This document shows, piece after piece, positions 45,154 through 51,524 of a stretch of DNA of 63,886 bases. The stretch is from positions 1-63,886 of the forward strand of contig CANQEV010000010.1 in the NCBI GenBank assembly GCA_947595925.1. Direction: 5' to 3'. Below the pieces are notes generated by a model. That model saw only the letters and a program-made list of their open reading frames with translations, ran no database searches and was not told where the DNA came from. Both the position numbers and the translations under genes were made by a program. How positions within the stretch are numbered: position 1 is the stretch's first letter; the number at the start of each line of letters is the position of its first letter. This DNA comes from an uncultured Acetatifactor sp. (lineage in GTDB: Bacteria > Bacillota > Clostridia > Lachnospirales > Lachnospiraceae).

Positions 45154-45850
45154 TGGTATATCCCACTCCCCACACGGTTTTGATAAACTTCGGTTTCCTC
45201 GATGGCTCCTTTAGTTTTTCCCGGAGCCTGCCGATATGCGTCATCACGGTGTTGTTGCTGTCCAGATACTTTTCTCCCCAGACGTTTTCGAACAATTCCT
45301 CGGAAGAGACGACCCTTCCCCGGTTCTCGCACAAATACCAGAGGATCGAAAACTCCAGGGGCGTCAGGACGACCGCGCTGCCATACAGACTGCATTTATG
45401 GGTATCCCGGTTGATCACCAGCCCCCTGATATCGTACTCCGCGGCTGACGCTTCCCCCTCCCCGGCGCGCTCCGCCCGGTTGTACCGCACATAGCGGCGC
45501 AGCTGCGTCTTTACCCTGGCGGCCACCTCCAGGGGATTAAAGGGCTTCGTGATATAGTCGTCCGCCCCGATCGTAAGCCCCAGGATCTTGTCGGCGTCCT
45601 CCGTCTTCGCGGTCAGCATGATGACCGGATAATAATACCTCTCCCGGATCTTCTGACAGATGCGGAGCCCGTCCACATCCGGCAGCATCAGATCCAGGAT
45701 CGCCAGGTCCAGCTTCTCCGTCTCGATACATTCCAGAGCGTCCCTGCCATTATAAAACTTATACACCGTATATCCGTCGTTTTTCAGATACACCTCTATC
45801 AGATCCGCGATCTCTTTTTCATCATCCACGATCAAGACTTTTTCATTCAT
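45146..45850 (-). CDS. VanR-like OmpR-family response regulator
   Basis: 234-residue regulator. Receiver domain 1-118 has Asp53 (LAILDLMLPDVDG) and Lys102 region (DDYITKPFNPLEVAARV). A winged-helix DNA-binding domain covers about 135-230 (VLTPLEFSILWYLCENRGRVVSSEELFENVWG and TVMTHIGRLREKL). I start at MNEKVLIVDDE because GGAGGAG sits upstream. It is translated together with the VanS-like kinase (8-bp overlap). Expected targets are its own operon and cell-wall genes. Confidence 0.94.
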   Translation of the reverse strand: MNEKVLIVDDEKEIADLIEVYLKNDGYTVYKFYNGRDALECIETEKLDLAILDLMLPDVDGLRICQKIRERYYYPVIMLTAKTEDADKILGLTIGADDYITKPFNPLEVAARVKTQLRRYVRYNRAERAGEGEASAAEYDIRGLVINRDTHKCSLYGSAVVLTPLEFSILWYLCENRGRVVSSEELFENVWGEKYLDSNNTVMTHIGRLREKLKEPSRKPKFIKTVWGVGYTIE

Positions 45851-45890
45851 TTGGGAAACACTCCTCCGCATCCAGATGAACCGCATCCTA

Positions 45891-45920
45891 ACAAAACAGC
45901 GGGGAAATTCCCCGCCGTTT
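45891..45920 (-). terminator. Terminator of gpmA
   Basis: On the minus strand AACGGCGGGG pairs with CCCCGCTGTT around a short AT loop, followed by TTGTT. It lies 14 bp after the gpmA stop and upstream of the response regulator. Confidence 0.78.
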
Positions 45921-45933
45921 GGAGAAAGGCATC

Positions 45934-46677
45934 TTATTTTGCCTTCCCTTGATTCGCAACGCGATTCATCTTTTCTGCCAACGCCTCCTTGTCACCCAGA
46001 TAATACTTATCAATCGTATTAAAAGAGTCATCAAATTCATAGACAAGCGGTATCCCTGTGGGGATATTAACATTAACTATTTCGTCATCACTCGAATGAT
46101 CAAAATACTTCACCAGGGCTCTCAAGGAATTGCCATGCGCTGCAATCAGCACTCTCTTTCCCGAAAGCATCATCGGTTTCATCTCTTCCTCAAAATAGGG
46201 AACAACCCTGGCAATCGTATCTTTCAGACTCTCTGTAAGAGGCAGCTTGGAAGGATCAATATTAAAATACGGCGTATGGAATCTTGGATTCCTTTCATCT
46301 TCCTCATCAAGCGCCGGAGGCTGAACGTCAAATGAGCGTCTCCAAATCTTAACCTGATCTTCCCCAAACTTCTTTGCCGTCTCAGCCTTGTTAAGTCCTT
46401 GAAGCGCGCCATAATGCCTTTCGTTAAGTTTCCAGCTTTTATATACGGGCAGCCACTGTCGATCCATCTCGTCAAGTACAATATTAAGCGTATGAATCGC
46501 TCTCTTTAAATAGGATGTATAGCAAACATCAAAATCAAATCCAGCAGCTTTTAGTTCCTGACCCGCTTTCGCCGCTTCTTTCATTCCAGTCTCTGACAAT
46601 TCAACATCCGTCCATCCCGTAAAGCGGTTTTCAAGATTCCATTCACTTTCACCATGTCGTATCAGTACTAATTTCAT
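45934..46677 (-). CDS. gpmA: 2,3-bisphosphoglycerate-dependent phosphoglycerate mutase
   Basis: Interconverts 3- and 2-phosphoglycerate in glycolysis. 247 residues, normal for GpmA. The phosphorylated histidine is His8 in [10 protein letters not shown]; the second is in [29 protein letters not shown] and [15 protein letters not shown] are family motifs. I start at MKLVLIRHG because GAGGGAGGAG lies just upstream. The gene is visibly more AT-rich than the regulator genes next to it and borders the accessory island, so it may be a later acquisition. Confidence 0.96.
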   Translation of the reverse strand: MKLVLIRHGESEWNLENRFTGWTDVELSETGMKEAAKAGQELKAAGFDFDVCYTSYLKRAIHTLNIVLDEMDRQWLPVYKSWKLNERHYGALQGLNKAETAKKFGEDQVKIWRRSFDVQPPALDEEDERNPRFHTPYFNIDPSKLPLTESLKDTIARVVPYFEEEMKPMMLSGKRVLIAAHGNSLRALVKYFDHSSDDEIVNVNIPTGIPLVYEFDDSFNTIDKYYLGDKEALAEKMNRVANQGKAK

Positions 46678-46971
46678 CTTTCTCCTCCCTCTTAGCAGCA
46701 CATCTCAGCAGCACATTTCCCCATAATCTACAACATATTGATAGATAAGAAAGCTAAACTAACTTACGACGTGCCCCCTGTTATAAAAGGTTAGCCAATC
46801 TATATCTCATAGTATCTATTCATATGTAAAATGTCAATACCCGCCAGAGTATTGTTTATCCTATTCAGATCGCTTTTCTTTTTGCTATGTATTTATTGAT
46901 AATAAATCTCTCCTCATTTTTTGCAGCTATGTTTTCAAGGCACAAAAATAATCTTTTCCTCCCTCTTTTGT

Positions 46972-47012
46972 CCCAAAAAAGGGCAAGCGCATAATGGCCT
47001 GCCCTTTTGGGG
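46972..47012. terminator. Hairpin with purine/pyrimidine arms
   Basis: CCCAAAAAAGGGCA and TGCCCTTTTGGGG are complementary around a 14-base loop. It could be a terminator, but no gene clearly ends next to it. Confidence 0.5.
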
Positions 47013-47020
47013 ATTACTTT

Positions 47021-47130
47021 TCATCTCACATTTTACAAGCTGCGAAGCACTCACGATAGTTCATCTCGCATTTCACAAGCTGCGAAGCACTCACGATAAT
47101 CCATCTCGCATTTCACTGGCTGCGAAGCAC
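47021..47130. repeat. Three tandem 40-bp repeats
   Basis: Units begin at 47021, 47061 and 47101 with an exact 40-bp period. The shared core is CATCTCGCATTTCAC followed by GCTGCGAAGCAC. The first two copies differ at a few positions and the third is truncated after GAAGCAC. There are no spacers, so it is not a CRISPR array. Confidence 0.9.
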
Positions 47131-47315
47131 CTTCGAGGTAGGTGTGTAATCAAACACCTCAGGTAAAATACTTCTACCCAAACGCATTATACAACGAATC
47201 CATTATGTTATGCAAGTTTTTTTGAGCCGGGAGGCAAACATAATACCTCGTATGCAAAATTGTGCTTTTTCCGCTCTATCACGCTGCAGTCCGGCGTAAG
47301 AGAAACAGGACTTGG

Positions 47316-47558
47316 TTATGTCGGCTTTTTCTCCTCCAATGCCAGCACTTCCTCGATGCTCATCTCCATGATCCCCGGAAGCTGGTAATTGTCCCAGAGA
47401 AGATCGTACAACAGGTTCCGCGTCTCCTCCGGAAGATTGCTGAATTGTTTCCCACTTTTCGTTATGTAGGATCCCGCTATGAAGCTCCTGTCCTCTGCTT
47501 CCTCCTCCGCTTCCACCGTCACCCAGAATCTCGTGTCCACTTTGTTTAAGTCCAGCAT
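47316..47558 (-). CDS. Small acidic hypothetical protein, 80 aa (copy 2)
   Basis: I do not recognise the family. The protein starts MLDLNKVDTRFWV, is acidic and has no signal peptide or membrane segment. A helical stretch, NLPEETRNLLYDLLWDNYQLPG, occupies the middle, and SIEEVLALEEK the end. GGAGGAACATAAAC lies before the ATG. It is about 85% identical to the copy at 47701-47943, from which it is separated by 142 bp, so it arose by tandem duplication. The conservation of frame in both copies supports a real gene. Confidence 0.7.
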   Translation of the reverse strand: MLDLNKVDTRFWVTVEAEEEAEDRSFIAGSYITKSGKQFSNLPEETRNLLYDLLWDNYQLPGIMEMSIEEVLALEEKKPT

Positions 47559-47700
47559 GTTTATGTTCCTCCTCTTCTATATCTTTTATTTGATCTGTCC
47601 TAAGTCCATAGGCTATCCACAGCTTGCAGACCAAAATTTGATTGTACAGCAAATTTTTCCTTTGTTCCTTCTGGATGATCTGCTCTCCAATCCATAATAA

Positions 47701-47943
47701 TTATGTCGGTCTTTTCTCCCCCAGTGCCAGCACTTCCTCGATGCTCATCTCCGTGATCCCCGGAAGCTGGTAATTGTCCCAGAGAAGATCGTACAGCAGG
47801 TTCCGTGTTTCCTCCGGAAGATTGCGGCATTGTTTCCAATGATTTCCTATGTAGGATCCCGCTATGAAGCTCCTGTCCTCTGCTTCCTCCTCCGCTTCCG
47901 GCGTTACCCAGAATCTCGTGTCCACTTTGTTCATGTCCAGCAT
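47701..47943 (-). CDS. Small acidic hypothetical protein, 80 aa (copy 1)
   Basis: Paralogue of the 47316-47558 gene, same length. Differences cluster at residues about 33-41 (GNHWKQCR against TKSGKQFS) and at the C terminus. It has GGAGGAACAGGAAC before the ATG. The order in transcription is this copy first, then the other. Position next to a decayed zeta toxin and an IS element suggests it belongs to a mobile or defence-type island, but its function is unknown. Confidence 0.7.
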   Translation of the reverse strand: MLDMNKVDTRFWVTPEAEEEAEDRSFIAGSYIGNHWKQCRNLPEETRNLLYDLLWDNYQLPGITEMSIEEVLALGEKRPT

Positions 47944-48074
47944 GTTCCTGTTCCTCCTTTTCTATTTTGGCATTATTAAAAATTTTTTGGGGGACCAGGT
48001 TTTAAGCAAAATCGGCTTTTCACCATAAAAAATGTTGTTCCACTTTGTAAATCTGTCCACCATTCCGCTTGTTT
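47944..48074. other. Spacer left of the zeta remnant
   Basis: AT-rich spacer with a T-run and GGGGGA; no gene seen. Confidence 0.4.
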
Positions 48075-48407
48075 TTAAATTTCCCCCAATTTTCTTCGGT
48101 ATCCTTCCAATGCCTTATCGCAGTCCAGATCAGCAAAATGCACATATACTTGGTATCCTTCCGCTTTTGCAATTTTGATATATTTCTGTAAAAGCTTTAT
48201 GGAATCACTGCCCACTTGGGGAAGAACCTTGTATTTCGGAAATTTCTTTTTTGCTTCGTCATTAACAATTAAGCGACTCTTAAATGCTGACGAAATAGGA
48301 TCAACTAATGAGGAAGATTTACCCGATGCGGGCAGAACATGATAATGTCCAGATGTGCTTCCTTATTGACAATTCCATTATATAATCGTTTCACTATCTA
48401 TGTCAAC
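48075..48407 (-). pseudogene. Decayed zeta-toxin-family gene
   Basis: Reading the minus strand from 48350 to the stop at 48075 gives an open stretch with LPASGKSSSLVDPIS, a P-loop in the zeta-toxin style, then KSRLIVNDEAKKKFPKY. It continues into LPQVGSDSIKLLQKY and VYVHFADLDCDKALEGYRRK, both like the later part of zeta kinases. Upstream, a second frame (RLYNGIVNKEAHLDIIM) joins it if one base is restored near 48336. The expected middle, between FPKY and LPQVGSD, is missing. The N terminus is lost at the IS. Zeta toxins phosphorylate UDP-sugars; this copy cannot be active. Confidence 0.65.
48377..48406 (-). promoter_or_regulatory. Strong leftward promoter next to the IS
   Basis: TTGACA (48401-48406) and TATAAT (48377-48382) on the minus strand are consensus boxes 18 bases apart. 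They lie inside the zeta remnant and immediately left of the direct repeat that flanks the IS. It points toward the two 80-residue genes. Confidence 0.65.
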
Positions 48408-48421
48408 CACATTTTTTTCGC
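48408..48421. repeat. Left flanking direct repeat CACATTTTTTTCGC
   Basis: The 14-bp sequence recurs exactly at 50123-50136 on the other side of the IS. It is a candidate target-site duplication. Confidence 0.75.
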
Positions 48422-48427
48422 TCAAAA

Positions 48428-50117
48428 TTGAAATTTTAAATTCCACTCTCAAATCCCTTGGTGGAATTTACTTCTGCACGAGTAGGATTTACCTCTGCAT
48501 ATACTTGTGGTATGATCTTTCTGTCCTTCTGACAGCAGTAGAAGGAGATACACCATGAGCAAATACATACCAGGCAACCAGAAACACCTCACCCTTGATG
48601 ACCGCAGGTACATTGAAAGAGCCTTGAACCAGGGTTGCTCTTTTAAGGATATTGCCAGGTTCCTCTGTAAGGATCCCACTACCATCTCAAAAGAGGTCAG
48701 AAACCACCGTCTTAGTGACTGGTACCACAAAGGCACTTTTTACAATGCCCACAACTTCTGTGTGCACCGCTATCACTGCAGGAGAACCAATGTATGCGGC
48801 AAGATCATCCTGTGCAGCATCAAATGTACTTCCTGCCCTACCTGTAACCAGACATGCCCTGACTTTGCCAGGGAACGCTGCGGCAGGCTCGATAAGGCTC
48901 CTTATGTCTGCAACGGCTGTACCAAGGCGATCAACCACTGCACCATCGCACATAAGTACCGCTATGACGCCAAATTCGCTGACAGAAAGTACCGGGAGCG
49001 TCTGCAGGATTCCCGCTCCGGCATCTGCCTGACAAAGCACGAACTCCGGCAGAAGGATATGGTCATCTCGCCTCTGATCGCGCAGGGACAATCCCCTTAT
49101 CAGATCCTCACCAACCATCCGGAACTTGATATGTCTGTCAGGACTCTTTACAACTATCTGGACGAAGGGATCCTCACCGCCAGGAACATCGACCTGAAGC
49201 GCAAGGTGAAATTCAAACCCAGGAAATGCCACAAGTCACAGATCACGGAGCGGGCTGTCTTTCAGGGAAGATTGTATTCTGACTTTCTCTCCCTCGGGCT
49301 GGATCACTGGACGGAAATGGATACGGTCCATTCTTCCAATGATTCCCAAAAAGTCCTTCTGACTTTTTTCCTCAAGCGCGAGAAACTGTTTCTTGCCTTT
49401 CTCATGAACCGCTGTACAAAAGGGGCTGTCCGACTGGTCTTTGACCGTCTGGAAAAGAAGCTGGGCGCTCATGACTTCCTTTCCCTTTTCGGTACCCTGC
49501 TGACAGACAGGGGTTCTGAGTTTGGCGATCCTGATGCGCTTGAAAAAGGCATCAACGGGATGGAACGCTCCAGCATTTATTATTGCGACCCTATGCGCAG
49601 CGGGCAGAAAGGCGGCGTAGAACAGGCCCATGCCATGCTCCGCATGGTCCTTCCCAAAGGGACGAGTTTTGAATTCCTGACCCAGTGGGATGTGAACCTG
49701 ATCGTCAATCACATCAATTCCACCCCCAGGGAAAGCCTTGCCGGAGAAACGCCCTACGCTGCCGCTTTGAGAACATATGGTGAAAGTGCTTTAAAAGCAC
49801 TTCAGCTTAGGCCGGTAGCTCCCGATGAAGTCAACCTGACGCCCAAGCTGATTAAATATAACCGCTAACCAACTCACAAAAATCTGCTGTCAGGATGGAA
49901 TTCAGATCTTCACATTTTTCCCATGTGTCCGGTGGAATTTAGTCATGCACCCTAAACCCCCAGCGGTCTGTTCTCTATGCCCGGAAATCAGATGTTTTGT
50001 AAGAAGTCACCTTGATTATAACATCTGGCAGACATTTTGACCATTAAAAATATATAAAATACGCCAAAATTTAAAACAAGGTGGAATTTACTTCTTCACT
50101 GGAATTTCGAATTTCAA
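48428..50117 (+). mobile_element. IS30-family insertion sequence
   Basis: About 1.69 kb. The ends TTGAAATTTTAAATTCCA (48428-48445) and the complement of 50100-50117 match in 16 of 18 positions. It holds one transposase gene. Subterminal copies of GGTGGAATTTACTTCTGCAC occur at 48460-48479, 49931-49950 and 50080-50099 in direct orientation, with a weaker one at 48481-48499. The element is flanked by a 14-bp direct repeat, longer than the 2-3 bp typical for IS30. Confidence 0.8.
48555..49868 (+). CDS. IS30 family transposase
   Basis: 437-residue DDE transposase. The N-terminal helix-turn-helix (LTLDDRRYIERALNQGCSFKDIARFLCKDPTTISKEVRNH) is typical of IS30. It is followed by a cysteine-rich zinc-binding-like segment (CSIKCTSCPTCNQTCPDFARERC and CNGC, about 90-140). 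The catalytic region contains HWTEMDTVHS, LLTDRGSEFGD and GGVEQAHAMLR, giving the DDE acids. ATG follows AGAAGGAGATACACC. The gene is intact and ends NR before a TAA, so the element may be active. Confidence 0.95.
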   Translation: MSKYIPGNQKHLTLDDRRYIERALNQGCSFKDIARFLCKDPTTISKEVRNHRLSDWYHKGTFYNAHNFCVHRYHCRRTNVCGKIILCSIKCTSCPTCNQTCPDFARERCGRLDKAPYVCNGCTKAINHCTIAHKYRYDAKFADRKYRERLQDSRSGICLTKHELRQKDMVISPLIAQGQSPYQILTNHPELDMSVRTLYNYLDEGILTARNIDLKRKVKFKPRKCHKSQITERAVFQGRLYSDFLSLGLDHWTEMDTVHSSNDSQKVLLTFFLKREKLFLAFLMNRCTKGAVRLVFDRLEKKLGAHDFLSLFGTLLTDRGSEFGDPDALEKGINGMERSSIYYCDPMRSGQKGGVEQAHAMLRMVLPKGTSFEFLTQWDVNLIVNHINSTPRESLAGETPYAAALRTYGESALKALQLRPVAPDEVNLTPKLIKYNR

Positions 50118-50122
50118 GTCAG

Positions 50123-50136
50123 CACATTTTTTTCGC
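50123..50136. repeat. Right flanking direct repeat CACATTTTTTTCGC
   Basis: Exact copy of 48408-48421, lying 5 bp after the right inverted repeat. Confidence 0.75.
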
Positions 50137-50210
50137 CGACATCCTCAAGCAGCATTGCCGCAAACAGGACGACCTTACATCTGCCATATTTTCTGCCTTT
50201 CTTCCACAGA

Positions 50211-50245
50211 AAAATACCGCCCTGCATTTCACAAGACGGTATTTT
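50211..50245. terminator. Bidirectional hairpin right of the IS
   Basis: AAAATACCG and CGGTATTTT are complementary around a 17-base loop, with A/T runs at both ends. It lies about 55 bp after the acetyltransferase stop and can end that leftward transcript. Confidence 0.7.
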
Positions 50246-50300
50246 CCAAAAAAAGCATATGGATTGTCACATCTGTACCCTACATATGCCCATCATTAAG

Positions 50301-50915
50301 TTACTTTATGATTTTCAACAACTGAACAAGTTCATGCGGTTCATAGCCTGCTCTATCTGATAATCGGCTGTCAAATTTCTGAAACCCCATTGCCTGATAA
50401 AATGACAACAGTTTTTCTTCATTTGATGTTTCTAAAAATACTACCATACCTCCGGCTAAATATTGCAACTGCCTTATCTGTTTCATTGCTAATCCAAGCA
50501 GTTCCTCACCCGTGATACGCTCATTTGCGCCATTATGGTAATTCTTCCCAAGCTGTGCGATCAAATAAGCCGCCAGATTATAAGTGTGATTCAGCTCATT
50601 CAACTCACTTACCCTGGCCAATTTTTTTCTGACCGTATTGCTAAACGGTTCTGCATTTACTGTTATTGGCTTTATTGTAATGGCAAAGTATCCAACAAGC
50701 TCCGCATCTTCTGTCGAAAAAACAAGGTATGTAACAGATTGCTGTTTCTTAGCAAATTCAACTGAGTGATTCTTTGCAAACCTCTCCACATCCTTATTCT
50801 TCTCACACGAAAACTCGGAAAGAATCTGAAATAATTCATCCTCTCCGAGTTCTCCGTTTTGACCATTCAAATACTCACGAATGTTGAATACTGTATATTT
50901 ATTTGTTTCCTGCAT
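50301..50915 (-). CDS. GNAT acetyltransferase, probable toxin of a TA pair
   Basis: 204-residue GNAT-fold protein. YLVFSTEDAELVGYFAITIK forms the central strands. The acetyl-CoA region is AAYLIAQLGKNYHNG and ITGEELLGLAM, and the end GGMVVFLETSNEEKLLSFYQAMGFQKF is characteristic of GNAT folds. I start at MQETNKY, which overlaps the upstream 64-residue gene by 17 bp in another frame; AAAGGAAG precedes it. The small-gene-first overlap is the classic antitoxin-toxin layout. Known GNAT toxins acetylate charged tRNAs; that activity here is inference. The alternative is an ordinary acetyltransferase with a small regulator. Confidence 0.85.
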   Translation of the reverse strand: MQETNKYTVFNIREYLNGQNGELGEDELFQILSEFSCEKNKDVERFAKNHSVEFAKKQQSVTYLVFSTEDAELVGYFAITIKPITVNAEPFSNTVRKKLARVSELNELNHTYNLAAYLIAQLGKNYHNGANERITGEELLGLAMKQIRQLQYLAGGMVVFLETSNEEKLLSFYQAMGFQKFDSRLSDRAGYEPHELVQLLKIIK

Positions 50916-51093
50916 TCGCTTTCTTCCTTTTCTCCATAAATTTTGCAATATCTTTCGGATCGGTCAAAAAAGTTGCGCTCACTTTGATCGGGGGCGTCTG
51001 ATCATTGGCAGACGCTTCAATCGCATCGGCGAACATCTCCACCTGCCTCTTGCCCGATATGACAAAATTTTTCGTGATGCTTGAAGTTGCCAT
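50899..51093 (-). CDS. Small protein, probable antitoxin partner of the GNAT protein
   Basis: 64 residues. MATSSITKNFVISGKRQVEMFADAIE opens the protein and KDIAKFMEKRKKANAGNK ends it with a basic tail. It lacks the ribbon-helix-helix DUF1778 pattern of known GNAT antitoxins. AAGGAGGTGTTTCTT lies directly before the chosen ATG; the longer frame upstream has no ribosome site. The 3' end overlaps the GNAT start by 17 bp, so translation is coupled. The role as antitoxin is inferred from size, order and overlap. Confidence 0.78.
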   Translation of the reverse strand: MATSSITKNFVISGKRQVEMFADAIEASANDQTPPIKVSATFLTDPKDIAKFMEKRKKANAGNK

Positions 51094-51524
51094 AAGAAAC
51101 ACCTCCTTTGTCAGTACATGATTATTATTTGCCTGCAAATAATAATATGGCTCATCCCAAACATAGTTATTCTTTGCTTTCTCACACTTTCCTAACCGTA
51201 TTTTATGATATTTACGCCGTTTTGGCAATAAATATATTATGAAATTTACATAAAATTTATATGTACGCCTCTTTCCGTTTTTCTTTTATTTTCATCCGTC
51301 TTTGTGTTCCGGCTGACTGCGTCTGGAACAGTTCCAGTTTTTCCCAAGCAAGCCTGTCTATGTAACGCGGCGCTTCCTTCGGCATCCCTGGACGCACGAC
51401 AATAGGAGGTCCACCGGTCACCCGGTGAACCTCCTTTGTCTAAAACTTCCGGCAGAAAGCCCTGCTTTCCGCTTTTTAAGCCATTTTCATTTCATCCTGC
51501 CAAATCATATCCGGCGGCTGAAAC
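51094..51524. other. Spacer between TA pair and ppdK
   Basis: 431 bp. The left half is AT-rich and should contain the TA promoter. The right half holds a hairpin at 51404-51435. No gene is seen. Confidence 0.5.
51404..51435. terminator. Hairpin downstream of ppdK
   Basis: AGGAGGTCCACCGG and CCGGTGAACCTCCT form a near-perfect 14-bp stem with a small loop. The flanks have no strong T-run on the ppdK strand, so it may act as a transcript stabiliser or weak terminator. Confidence 0.55.

Larger units (their letters stand above)
46678..47202. other. AT-rich intergenic region with repeats
   Basis: No credible gene is seen. The region holds a hairpin at 46972-47012, three 40-bp tandem repeats and a small hairpin (AGGTGT/ACACCT, 47140-47159). 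It marks the left edge of an accessory island. Confidence 0.6.
49869..50300. other. Right end of the IS and flanking spacer
   Basis: The first about 250 bp belong to the IS. The rest is AT-rich with the flanking repeat and a hairpin at 50211-50245. No other gene is seen. Confidence 0.6.

Noticed and set aside
42758..45850. Vancomycin resistance cluster
   Set aside because: No D-Ala-D-Lac/Ser ligase, VanX or VanH gene is present; only regulators and a carboxypeptidase.
47021..47130. Possible CRISPR array
   Set aside because: The repeats abut at a 40-bp period with no spacers and no cas genes are nearby.
47203..47652. 149-codon minus-strand open frame
   Set aside because: It overlaps the 80-residue gene in another frame and repeats the same shadow in the duplicated copy.
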